A stretch of DNA of 64,000 nucleotides from Agathobaculum massiliense (GTDB lineage: Bacteria > Bacillota > Clostridia > Oscillospirales > Butyricicoccaceae): assembly GCF_900291975.1 (NCBI RefSeq), contig NZ_OMPN01000001.1, positions 1,054,001 through 1,118,000 of the forward strand. Reading direction: 5' to 3'. The translations under genes were made by a program, and so were the position numbers. Shown here one piece after another: positions 26,076 through 33,215 of this stretch (positions are counted from its first letter, which is position 1; the number at the start of each line of letters is the position of its first letter). The notes below the pieces were generated by a model. It saw nothing but the letters and a program-made list of their open reading frames with translations. It was not told the DNA's origin and did not search any database.

Positions 26076-28280
26076 TTATTTCTTTCTCCTGCGTTTTCTA
26101 TTGTGGATTCCTCCTCCCTTTGGTGTTTCCGGCGCCGCTTTACTTTTCAGCGGCTGTGCGCTGCGTCGTAGGGTACGGGGCTGGACGGCAGGCGGCGGCG
26201 TTACCATATCCGGCGTGTGGACGCCCGGGGTGACGTCCGGATGGGATGCCGTATCTAGGCGCTCCGGTTTTTGTTCCCGTTTTGCTGGGGTAACTGTAGG
26301 GCGACGGTCTGCGGGTGCAACATCCGGCTGCAGCTTTGCGGCTGGCTGCGCGTGTGCCTGCGACGGCGCGGCAGGTGTCACAGCTGCCGCCTGTGTGGGC
26401 GCGACCTGTGATCCCGTCTGTGCAGATGTCTTGTGTGGTGCAGACGGCATCACCCGGGCAGGAGACGGAACCCTCTGTTGTGCCGTCGAAGGCGTTTGTT
26501 GTTTTGCCGTAGAGACAACGCGCCCAGCCGCCGGATGTACTGATCGCGGCGGGGCTTCCCGCGCAGGGGAGATACGGACCACATCCGCACGGCCGGACGC
26601 CATGCTGCCAGCGGCGACCGTTGCAGCGGATGCTCTGGCGATCGGTGCAGTGTCCTGTTTTGCCTGCGCCGTCCCGCCAGCCGGTACGGGCGGGGTGGCC
26701 GGCGTCATGCTGGTGACCGGCTGTGCCGCCGGTCGCTCTGTATTGGATATGGATGTATGGTTTTCCATGCCCATCCGATCCTGATGTATCTGCTGCGGCG
26801 ACGGCGGCATGACCTGACTGATCTTACCCGCCTGCGGCGTATGCCCTAGCTGTCTGTTTCCATGCTCCGCTGTGAATGTGCCGCGTTCCGGTATGACCCC
26901 GCTGCCGGACTGTACCTGTTCCGGCGGCCGCGGCGTGACCGGGGATACCATATGGCTGGCCTGTCCATCCGCTGTGCGCTGTGGCATGACCGGCGGCAGC
27001 TTGCCGTCTGTCTGCGGCGGGTCCATGCGGCCGAAGTTCTCCGGAAGCGGACGCTTTGGCGGCGCCGGCGGCATCACCCGGCTGCCAGTACCCGAAACGG
27101 TCTGGGCAGTGTTGTTCTGCACCACGCTGCCGGTATAGTTCTCGTCTCCCCAGTCATCCGCATCGATGCTGATCGCCTGCCGCACCTGCCGCATAGCCTC
27201 GGCGTTATCCGCGCCGTACCGGCTGCGGAAGGCTGCCAACGTGTCCGCCACACGCGCGCCGGAATATGCCCCCTGCGCGGCGGTCTTATCTGCTGCACGG
27301 CGGGACGGCGTCCCCGTCCCTTTGCCTGCGGCAGATGGCCGCGAAGTGCCGGATCGGCGGGGAGCGCCGGACGGCCTGCCGCCGGCTAGGATGCCGCTGT
27401 GCCGCAGCGAATCGCCCCCGTGCGGCGGGCCGGAGGTATTGCGGTGTCCGGCGGATGGTGTGTTCTGCGCCGCCGTGCGTGTCACGACGGACGCGATGCT
27501 GCGCAGGGCCATGGCCGTGAGCGCGCCGGGGAAGCGCGCACCCAGCGTGTCCCCGGTGAGAGCGGGGTTCAGGCCGATGCGCAGGATAACGCCGTCCATC
27601 TTCTTCGCCATACGGACAATGCCAACCACGAGCATCGCCCACGGGATGATCGCCGCGCCGTTCGGGTCTGTGGAGAGCGCGGACAGCACCAGCTTGACGA
27701 ACATCAGATTGAACACCATGAGTACGCACATGCTGGCGAACATCCGCAGCCAGCCGCGGAAGATATCGCCTGTGCTTTTCGACCCGCCCATCGCAAAGGC
27801 CAGCGGCGCGCAGTACGTCAGGACACAGAGGATAACGTACCGCTCCGCGACCTCGAAGAACAGCCGGATAAGCTGCCACTGGATGACGATGTTTACCACG
27901 ATGACGATGAGCCAGCCCGCGTTGGGGAGCGTATCAAAGGTTTCCTCCCCGAACGGGTCAAAGGTGACGGCGTCCGGCACCTGCAGCATCTCCATGACCG
28001 TGGCGGACAGGTCAAAGCCAATCGCACAGATCTGCCGGCTGACGAGCAGCAAAAAGGAAAACATCGCGCTGCGCAGGAACAGCCGCCCCGGCTCCTCCGC
28101 CTCGATGCCGACGCCTGAGGCCATGGAACGCATCGCCTGATACGCCAGGTTGCCGATAAGCAGCGCCCAGCCCACCGCAACAAAGATGTTTGCAATGTCG
28201 TCTATGACCGGCACGCGTTCTGCGAAGTAGGAAAGATCCACATTAAACAGCTCCATGAGCTGGTCCAGCAGATATTCCAC
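26076..28280 (-). CDS. TrbL/VirB6-like conjugation membrane protein
   Basis: 734 residues from a GTG at 28280. Residues 25-265 hold about six hydrophobic helices (IANIFVAVGWALLIGNLAY, MFSFLLLVSRQICAIGF, LIVIVVNIVIQWQLIRLFF and others), as in the polytopic TrbL/VirB6 components of the transfer channel. Residues 280-734 are a Pro/Ala/Ser-rich tail, probably cytoplasmic. The frame is open for about 40 more codons upstream, and a GGGAGG lies nine bases before an ATT at 28340, so the real start may be there. The product sits next to VirD4 and the C39 peptidase, the usual neighbourhood. Confidence 0.85.
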   Translation of the reverse strand: MEYLLDQLMELFNVDLSYFAERVPVIDDIANIFVAVGWALLIGNLAYQAMRSMASGVGIEAEEPGRLFLRSAMFSFLLLVSRQICAIGFDLSATVMEMLQVPDAVTFDPFGEETFDTLPNAGWLIVIVVNIVIQWQLIRLFFEVAERYVILCVLTYCAPLAFAMGGSKSTGDIFRGWLRMFASMCVLMVFNLMFVKLVLSALSTDPNGAAIIPWAMLVVGIVRMAKKMDGVILRIGLNPALTGDTLGARFPGALTAMALRSIASVVTRTAAQNTPSAGHRNTSGPPHGGDSLRHSGILAGGRPSGAPRRSGTSRPSAAGKGTGTPSRRAADKTAAQGAYSGARVADTLAAFRSRYGADNAEAMRQVRQAISIDADDWGDENYTGSVVQNNTAQTVSGTGSRVMPPAPPKRPLPENFGRMDPPQTDGKLPPVMPQRTADGQASHMVSPVTPRPPEQVQSGSGVIPERGTFTAEHGNRQLGHTPQAGKISQVMPPSPQQIHQDRMGMENHTSISNTERPAAQPVTSMTPATPPVPAGGTAQAKQDTAPIARASAATVAAGSMASGRADVVRISPAREAPPRSVHPAAGRVVSTAKQQTPSTAQQRVPSPARVMPSAPHKTSAQTGSQVAPTQAAAVTPAAPSQAHAQPAAKLQPDVAPADRRPTVTPAKREQKPERLDTASHPDVTPGVHTPDMVTPPPAVQPRTLRRSAQPLKSKAAPETPKGGGIHNRKRRRKK

Positions 28281-28415
28281 TATCTCATACCACAGCGACG
28301 CCAGCCATTCAAACAGGGCTTTTACTAACTTTTCGAGAATTTCAGGTTCCCTCCCTTCCAGTAAAACAAAAAACCAGGCCGCATATGGGAAATATGATAC
28401 GGCGCCGCTAATAGA

Positions 28416-28444
28416 AAAGACGCTTCAGTAACAGAAGCGTCTTT
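28416..28444. terminator. Bidirectional terminator after the toxin-antitoxin genes
   Basis: 11-bp perfect stem AAAGACGCTTC/GAAGCGTCTTT with a 7-base loop. The minus strand ends in TCTTTTCT. It lies 45 bases after the toxin stop. Confidence 0.65.
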
Positions 28445-28488
28445 ATACTATTCAGTTGTTGTGTCATGTCGCCAGACAAAGTACCGCA

Positions 28489-28791
28489 TCACAGCAATGC
28501 GCGGTAGTCCCTTCGCGCATATAGTACGCGCCTGATCTGGACGGTATCGCCTGCGACCACGAAAAAAACCAGATAGTTTTTGACGAGCAGATACCGATAT
28601 CCCTTTGCCCGCAACGCAAGGTCATTGAGCTGGGGACAGCGCTCCGGCATCTGGGCCAGTCCCGCTATCTTTTCTACCAGCAGATCGTAATTGGCCAGTG
28701 CGCTCTCCTGTGATAGGGTGTTCAGGTACTGGACAATCTCCCGCATATCCTGTTTCGCTGTAGGATAGATCCTGACTTTATACGTTTCCAT
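28489..28791 (-). CDS. RelE/ParE-family toxin
   Basis: 100 residues from ATG 28791. The pattern VRIYPTAKQDMREIVQYL, the basic strand KGYRYLLVKNYLVFFVV and the ending VQIRRVLYARRDYRALL are typical of the RelE/ParE fold, with arginines on the last strand. Members cleave mRNA in the ribosome or poison gyrase. The start overlaps the antitoxin stop by 14 bases, the standard coupling. It probably stabilises the element. Confidence 0.88.
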   Translation of the reverse strand: METYKVRIYPTAKQDMREIVQYLNTLSQESALANYDLLVEKIAGLAQMPERCPQLNDLALRAKGYRYLLVKNYLVFFVVAGDTVQIRRVLYARRDYRALL

Positions 28792-29050
28792 GAATGCTCT
28801 CCCACAGGTCCGCCGCAAAAGCGGCAAAGTCCTCCCCTTCCGCTCCGGAAGAGATCTCCTGCTCCGCCGCCGACAGCTTGCCGTACAGGTCGATCAATCC
28901 CTGCTGGCGTTCATATTCCTCCATGCTGATCACAACCATATCGCCGGTTCCGTTGCGGGTGATGAAAACAGGCTCGCGGGTCTGGTGGCAGAAATCCGAT
29001 ATCTCATTGGCACTATTGCGAAGGTCAGAGATCGGGCGAATACTCGGCAT
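28778..29050 (-). CDS. Phd/YefM-family antitoxin
   Basis: 90 residues from ATG 29050, which has GGAGG eight bases upstream; the longer frame to 29092 has no binding site. IRPISDLRNSANEISDFCHQ followed by EPVFITRNGTGDMVVISMEEYE is the diagnostic YefM/Phd DNA-binding fold. The C-terminal third is acidic and should wrap the toxin. It normally represses its own promoter at 29083-29111. Confidence 0.9.
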   Translation of the reverse strand: MPSIRPISDLRNSANEISDFCHQTREPVFITRNGTGDMVVISMEEYERQQGLIDLYGKLSAAEQEISSGAEGEDFAAFAADLWESIHGNV

Positions 29051-29082
29051 CACTAACACCTCCATTTTGTTTTTACTTTTAT

Positions 29083-29111
29083 AGTATAGCAATATTTCGA
29101 GTAGATATCAA
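29083..29111 (-). promoter_or_regulatory. Promoter of the antitoxin-toxin operon
   Basis: Minus-strand TTGATA (29106-29111), 17 bases, TATACT (29083-29088), placed 33 bases before the antitoxin ATG. Confidence 0.75.
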
Positions 29112-29158
29112 TGCAAATTTAACACTCTATATTGCTCATAGCTTTTAAGATAGGTAAG

Positions 29159-29254
29159 CTACAATTTATCATTGCATAGCTCTCCTTGTCCACGACCTTC
29201 CGCTACGCACTTACAGCAGGTGCTTTTATTCCACTCAACTTTGTGCTTGGACAT
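29159..29254 (-). CDS. Possible cysteine-rich micro-ORF (31 residues)
   Basis: ATG 29254 preceded at some distance (12 bases) by GGAGG; stop TAG at 29159-29161. The peptide contains KSTCCKCVAEGRGQGELC, with four cysteines that could bind a metal. I do not recognise it. It may be a remnant of a longer element gene, since the spacing of the ribosome site is poor. Confidence 0.25.
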   Translation of the reverse strand: MSKHKVEWNKSTCCKCVAEGRGQGELCNDKL

Positions 29255-29312
29255 AGCGTAACCGCCCCTCCTTGTCATCGCCAGTGTAGCATATTTCGTC
29301 ACTTATCAGCGG

Positions 29313-29453
29313 TCATTCCAGCGTCGCCAGCCCGTCAAAAAGCGGGCGGACGTAGGCGATGAACGCGCCGATGCCGTTGATGATGACCCAGGCGAGCCAG
29401 ACTCTTTTGAGCCACTCCCACGCGCTGTCAGCCTTTTGCTGTGTGCCGCTCAT
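29313..29453 (-). CDS. Small membrane protein (46 residues) of the element
   Basis: ATG 29453 overlaps the stop of the gene at 29450-29695 (ATGA), so they are translationally coupled. One membrane helix is predicted (VWLAWVIINGIGAFIAYV, about residues 18-35). Small membrane proteins of this kind lie upstream of TrbL-like genes in Firmicutes conjugative elements and include pilin-like subunits, but no family could be assigned. Confidence 0.6.
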   Translation of the reverse strand: MSGTQQKADSAWEWLKRVWLAWVIINGIGAFIAYVRPLFDGLATLE

Positions 29454-29695
29454 TTTGGCGCGCCGTTGATCGCCACCGCGCTCATCAGGCCGGCGAGTGC
29501 GGTTGAAATGGCGGCAATCTTGGAATACACGTCCTTGATGATGCGGTCCGCCGTCCACATGTCCTCCACGGCAAAGGCCAGCGGGATCAGGACCGCGGCG
29601 ATGACAGGCAGCACCAGCGCGATACGGTAAAATAAGAAGGCGCGTTCCATCCATCCGAGGGCGGGACGCGCCTTTTGCAGTTTATTTTGATTCAA
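29450..29695 (-). CDS. Small membrane protein (81 residues) of the element, TTG start
   Basis: The open frame runs to 29806, but the only good ribosome binding site (AAAGGAGG) lies nine bases before a TTG at 29695, which I take as the start. Two helices are visible: FLFYRIALVLPVIAAVLIPL and, near the end, KIAAISTALAGLMSAVAI. A VirB2/Maff2-like subunit of the transfer machine is one possibility, given the TrbL-like gene downstream; this is an inference from position and topology only. Confidence 0.6.
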   Translation of the reverse strand: MNQNKLQKARPALGWMERAFLFYRIALVLPVIAAVLIPLAFAVEDMWTADRIIKDVYSKIAAISTALAGLMSAVAINGAPK

Positions 29696-29714
29696 TGGGA
29701 AATTCCTCCTTTGG

Positions 29715-29743
29715 TTGACTGGCCTGTACAGCCCTGCTATAAT
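29715..29743 (+). promoter_or_regulatory. Near-consensus promoter for the 71-residue ORF
   Basis: TTGACT (29715-29720), 17 bases, TATAAT (29738-29743) on the plus strand, 29 bases before ATG 29773. Confidence 0.8.
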
Positions 29744-29772
29744 AGGCAAAGCAATACAAGGTAAGAGGTGTG

Positions 29773-29988
29773 ATGAAAATGGCATGGACCGATGGTAATC
29801 TGGCAAGCGCGCTTACCGAGCTGGAGGCCGCTGAACGCCGGCTGGAAGCAGGGGAGCGCAGCCGCGACCTGAAGCAGGCCGCGCAGCACGCATACAATAG
29901 CGCCTATGTCAACGAAAATCCCGCGCAGGCGGAATGGCGGCGCGAGATCCTGGAGCGGGCGCAGCATGTGATAGATGCATGCTGCTAA
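29773..29988 (+). CDS. Small charged helical protein, function unknown (71 residues)
   Basis: ATG 29773 with AAGAGG four bases upstream (a GTG at 29770 is an alternative). The product is almost wholly helical and charged (LASALTELEAAERRLEAGE, RREILERAQHVIDACC), with a heptad-like pattern suggesting a coiled coil. It has its own near-consensus promoter and runs opposite to the conjugation genes. No family recognised; such small proteins in elements are sometimes regulators or transfer accessory factors. Confidence 0.5.
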   Translation: MKMAWTDGNLASALTELEAAERRLEAGERSRDLKQAAQHAYNSAYVNENPAQAEWRREILERAQHVIDACC

Positions 29989-30014
29989 TGTAGCAGCGCG
30001 TTCACTCCGTCTGC

Positions 30015-30043
30015 TTGACAAAGCGGCGCGCACCGCTTATAAT
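30015..30043 (+). promoter_or_regulatory. Perfect consensus promoter for a small RNA
   Basis: TTGACA (30015-30020), 17 bases, TATAAT (30038-30043). No ribosome binding site or ORF follows; a terminator ends the unit at about 30140. Confidence 0.88.
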
Positions 30044-30049
30044 AGATAC

Positions 30050-30140
30050 ACAAAGGGAACGCTGTTACAGCAGTCAGCCCCTATTGGGTATCAACAAAAG
30101 TTGACCGTTCGGGTACCAGCCGAGCGGTCAACGCGCTTTT
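30050..30140 (+). ncRNA. Small untranslated RNA, probable antitoxin-type RNA
   Basis: About 90 nt from the consensus promoter to a 13-bp stem (30100-30112 with 30120-30132) followed by GCGCTTTTAT. The stem is shared with a convergent minus-strand transcript that encodes a 23-residue hydrophobic peptide, so the two RNAs are complementary over at least 33 nt. The first 30 nt (GGGAACGCTGTTACA and GTCAGCCC) are nearly identical to the start of the opposing transcript. The layout resembles type I toxin-antitoxin loci of the Fst/par kind. Confidence 0.6.
30100..30132. terminator. Bidirectional terminator shared by the two convergent small transcripts
   Basis: 13-bp stem with one G-U pair and a 7-base loop. 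The plus strand ends GCGCTTTTAT; the minus strand ends CTTTTGTTGAT. The peptide stop codon (30128-30130) lies inside the stem. Confidence 0.8.
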
Positions 30141-30199
30141 ATAAGTAAAATATGCAGCAAAAGGATTGCCCATATTACAATTCTTACGAATCGTCTCAT
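30128..30199 (-). CDS. 23-residue hydrophobic peptide, candidate type I toxin
   Basis: ATG 30199 follows AAAGGGGG at nine bases. The peptide begins MRRFVRIVIWAIL, continues as a leucine/isoleucine-rich helix and ends in lysine-alanine-arginine: a basic N-terminus, one membrane helix and a basic end, like membrane-acting type I toxins. The binding site can pair with an upstream CACTCCCC, which would hide it. An extended -10 (TGATATACT, box 30262-30267) would start the message near 30255. The opposing RNA from 30050 overlaps its 3' end. No database family is claimed. Confidence 0.55.
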   Translation of the reverse strand: MRRFVRIVIWAILLLHILLIKAR

Positions 30200-30261
30200 A
30201 AAGCATCACCCCCTTTGTGGGGAGTGGGCTGACCGCCATATGTAACAGCGTTCCTGTGTCC

Positions 30262-30267
30262 AGTATA
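30262..30267 (-). promoter_or_regulatory. Extended -10 for the hydrophobic peptide message
   Basis: Minus-strand TGA-TATACT. No good -35 is visible, so this promoter should be weaker than the consensus promoter of the opposing RNA, as expected for a toxin/antitoxin pair. Confidence 0.5.
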
Positions 30268-30296
30268 TCACACAAGCCACTTGTCGTCTATACGTT

Positions 30297-30319
30297 CCGC
30301 CTTTCCAGGCGGTTTTTTT
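30297..30319 (+). terminator. Plus-strand intrinsic terminator
   Basis: Stem CCGCCT/AGGCGG with a 4-base loop followed by seven T. It could stop read-through from the small plus-strand genes before the SLH pseudogene. Confidence 0.7.
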
Positions 30320-30320
30320 G

Positions 30321-31634
30321 TTATATTACGCAATTTGCAGCACTGATGATATCCCAAAACGCCTAGTGCGAGGCAGGCACATCCGCAAATCTGGTCTGGA
30401 TGGTATACACGCACAGCGACCGGCTGGTCACACGGTTAATGAGCTTGACCGCTTCCGCACGGGTCAGGGTGTCCTCCGGACAGAACCGGTAGTTTCCCAT
30501 ACCTTCAAAATACGGCGCGGTGACGCCATTACGCAGAAACAATGTGCCGTTGTTTTTGCGTACCGCACCGGCGCTGAGCCGCACGTCGTCCCTGATATTG
30601 CTTACGGCGACTTTTAAAACGCCTTTTGCAGAAAGGCTCATAGGATAAGACCTATCCCCTACTTTGATCGTGCCATCCTCCACATGGGCGGTCTCCTGCC
30701 GACTGCCCACGCGCAGCGTGACGGTATCCAGCGTATAACTCTTGTCCGGCGAAACCGTATACGTCGCCGAGCCGCCGTCGTTCACACCCGTGCGGGAGGC
30801 AGAAGCGGCCATCGATCTGGTCTATGCGGTACACCTTGCCGCCCAGCCAAACGCGCCCCTCGGACACATAGCCGGTTACGGACTGCACTCCATCGTCCAA
30901 CCGTACCTCGGCGATCTCACAGCCGCGTTCAGCTTGCGCTCCGATATTCACATCATTCCCGCGCCTCACTTCAATACAGCTGCCACCTATGTCCACGCCC
31001 TTATCGCCGCTGACGCGGACGACCAGCGGCTGCTCCCCCGGCCTGCCGTTGCTGTAAAAATAGACGCTCAGATTTTCTTCTGCCGTCAACGCCATCGTGG
31101 CTTTGCCACCTGTACGCGGGTGACCCCTGCTTCGCCGGAAGGCTCAGCGGTGATGGTCACGGTCTTGCCTGCGCCATACGTCCCGCCGTCGCTGACCTCA
31201 ATGCCGCTGTCCGCGGTCACGGCGAGCCGGTAAGATACGGCTTCCGCAGCAGCGGACAAGATAAGGTTTCCAGTGCAGTTGCCTGGGACAGTAACCGTGA
31301 CGCTCCGCCCCTCATGCTACAAGGGGAGCGCCATGCCGCCCGCGGTAATCTGCACCGGCATTTCCTCCGTCTTGATCTCCACGCTGGCCGATGTATCGCC
31401 ATTAGAGGCGTTCACCGGCGTGATGCAATAGCCCTCTATCGGCACAAAGGATATGTCTCGGGCGATGCCGGTCTCTCACACGTTGACGCCGACCGCGCTG
31501 GATGTATAACCGGTACCGTTTTTTACTTCGCCGCGGTGCGTACCGCCCGCGGCATAGGACTGCGGGATAACCGTCGCCGCTATCAGCCACAGCGCCAGCA
31601 GTAAGATGGGGATGCGCAGTTTCTTTGTGGTCAT
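30321..31634 (-). pseudogene. SLH-domain surface protein, multiply disrupted
   Basis: ATG 31634 starts a signal peptide (RIPILLLALWLIAATVIPQ, then SYAA). The frame then meets TGA (31476-31478) and TAG (31317-31319), shifts near 31100 and again near 30815, and meets a further TAG (30363-30365) inside an SLH motif, at the position where the motif has tryptophan. The translated pieces join into repeat domains (GGTYGAGKTVTITAEPSG) and at least one SLH repeat (DTLTRAEAVKLINRVTSR, RFADVPASH). It was a cell-wall-attached protein and is now clearly dead. Confidence 0.85.
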
Positions 31635-31689
31635 GTTTTTTCTCTCCCGTATAATGTGGGGAACCGCATGAAACCCACTTGTTGTTCCA

Positions 31690-31896
31690 CAATCCATGTG
31701 GGATAATAAGGCCAGCAGACAGAGGGCGCAGGTTGTCTCCTTGAAGTACAGCTTCCAAAGAGAGAATTGCGCCTCTGTCTTTGCGGGTGGACACGAATGG
31801 CTGGATAGCGAGGATGCGCTGGATATCTAACGAGGTTGTGTTCCGCAAAGAAGCGTGAGGGAACTCTGTCTGGAATTTTGAAAGAGGAGGTTTCCC
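31690..31896 (+). ncRNA. Noncoding left region of IS110 copy, possible bridge RNA
   Basis: About 200 bases between the SLH gene start and the IS110 transposase have no ORF that fits either side. In the IS110 family the noncoding end upstream of the recombinase encodes the bridge RNA that chooses target and donor. The placement fits, but no loops were matched to flanks, and the element ends are not defined. Confidence 0.3.
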
Positions 31897-32642
31897 ATGC
31901 TCTACTGCGGGATCGACATCGCCAAATACAAACATGAAGCCACGGTCATAGGTGAGGCCGGCGCGGCCTTGCTGGACAGCATTTCATTTTCCAACAGCAA
32001 AGAGGGCTGTGAGAAGCTGGCGGCAATGTTCAGAAGCTGAACAGCTCAAAAGATGACCTGCTCATTGGCATGGAGGCCACCAGCCATTACTGGCCGAGCG
32101 TGTACGGGTATCTGCTGGAGCATGGCTTTGAAGTAAAGGTCATCAATCCCATCCAGTCTGAGGCTTTTCGGAAGATGTATATTCGTCAGACAAAGAATGA
32201 CCGAAAGGACAGCTTCATTATCGCCCAGATCGTGCGCTTCGGGCAGTTCTTCGTCACGAATCTGTCACTTGTTTTCAGACACCTTTGGCGCTGCCTCTTG
32301 GGCGCCATTATCCTGAGCGAGATCGGAGACATCCATCGCTTTGACGCATCCAATAAACTGGTCGCCTTTGCCGGGTTGGATGTACGAGTCACACAGTCCG
32401 GTGAGTTTATCGGAACAAGGCAGAAAATCTCTAAACGGGGCTCACCGTATCTCAGGCGGGCCATCTGGCTATCCGCCTCCAAGGCGGCTTTTTGTGCCCC
32501 CATTCTCTCAGAGTATTACCAGTCCCTCCGTGCTCGCGGCAAGCACCATCTTACCGCGATCGGCACCATCTCCCGCAAACTCTGCAACACCATTTATGCT
32601 ATTTTCAAGGAAGACCGGCCCCTGGCAGCCGGTATCTCCTAG
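31897..32642 (+). pseudogene. IS110-family transposase, frameshifted and internally deleted
   Basis: ATG 31897 has GAGGAGG upstream. The DEDD N-terminus reads LYCGIDIAKYKHEATVIG, the frame breaks at a TGA near 32038, and continues in another frame with LLIGMEATSHYWPSVYGYL and VINPIQSEAFRKMY (RuvC-like domain). After FFVTNLSLVFRHLW the sequence jumps to the C-terminal Tnp_20 domain (EIGDIHRFDASNKLVAFAGL, SGEFIGTRQKISKRGSPYL), so roughly 100-150 codons are missing. Non-functional. Confidence 0.88.
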
Positions 32643-32652
32643 AAACAAAAAG

Positions 32653-32702
32653 TGTCGAATAATAGCGACAAAAATTGAATTTCCTGTTTTTGGTTGTATT
32701 AT
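32653..32702 (+). promoter_or_regulatory. Promoter with candidate Spo0A boxes upstream of the Spo0A-C gene
   Basis: TGTCGAA (32653-32659) matches the core 0A box, and an inverted copy of its TGTCG core lies at 32666-32670 (CGACA). A promoter TTGAAT (32675-32680), 16 bases, TATTAT (32697-32702) follows directly. Confidence 0.55.
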
Positions 32703-32736
32703 CTTCTCAAATCTTTGTATTTGGGAGGATATACCT

Positions 32737-33096
32737 ATGACAACCGTTCAGGATACGTTACGTTTATTCGGCATTACCAGATGCTACAAAGGGTTTCAGC
32801 ACACCGCCCATGCCATCTGTCTGGTAGTTCATGATGAATCTCGTTTAGAGGCTGTCACAAAGAAAATCTATATGGAAACCGCCTCTCACTTCCACTGCAA
32901 ATGGACTGCTGTGGAACGCAATATCCGAACTGCCGCTGCAAGAGCATGGAAAGTCAATCGTCCTTTGCTGTTCGAGATGGCCGGCTATCCGCTGGCCTGT
33001 ATTCCTACCGCCTCCGAATTTATTGAGATCCTGGCTTCTTACATACTGCGTTTATCCCAACCGCAGACCCAACTGCGGCCTCTTGCTATGCTTTGA
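32737..33096 (+). CDS. Stand-alone Spo0A C-terminal-domain DNA-binding protein
   Basis: 119 residues; ATG 32737 with GGGAGG eight bases upstream. The order of signatures follows the Spo0A effector domain: ITRCYKGFQHTAHAICLVV (helices A-B), LEAVTKKIYMETASHFHC, then KWTAVERNIRTAAARAW (recognition helix region) and PTASEFIEILASYILRL. There is no receiver domain, so it cannot be phosphorylated in the usual way and should bind DNA constitutively or by abundance. Candidate 0A boxes precede its promoter, suggesting autoregulation or control by the host Spo0A. It sits inside the mobile element, between the IS110 remnant and the sortase genes. Confidence 0.85.
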   Translation: MTTVQDTLRLFGITRCYKGFQHTAHAICLVVHDESRLEAVTKKIYMETASHFHCKWTAVERNIRTAAARAWKVNRPLLFEMAGYPLACIPTASEFIEILASYILRLSQPQTQLRPLAML

Positions 33097-33170
33097 TCCC
33101 TCCTTATCTCCCTTTCGTTTTTTCACTCAGACCTCTTGAATTTTTACCGCTGGCTTCTCCATAAAATACA

Positions 33171-33208
33171 ATGAGCCGGTATGAACGGAAAAGGTCATAC
33201 CGGCTCAT
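33171..33208. terminator. Bidirectional terminator between Spo0A-C and lipoprotein genes
   Basis: Perfect 14-bp stem (33171-33184 and 33195-33208, ATGAGCCGGTATGA) with a 10-base loop, between convergent genes. The minus strand continues TGTATTTTATGG. Confidence 0.75.
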
Positions 33209-33215
33209 GCCAATA

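Noticed and set aside
30050-30267. Direct assignment as an Fst/par locus
   Set aside because: The layout is similar, but the shared 5' repeats are inverted rather than direct on DNA, so they cannot pair between the two RNAs as in par, and the peptide is not recognisably Fst.
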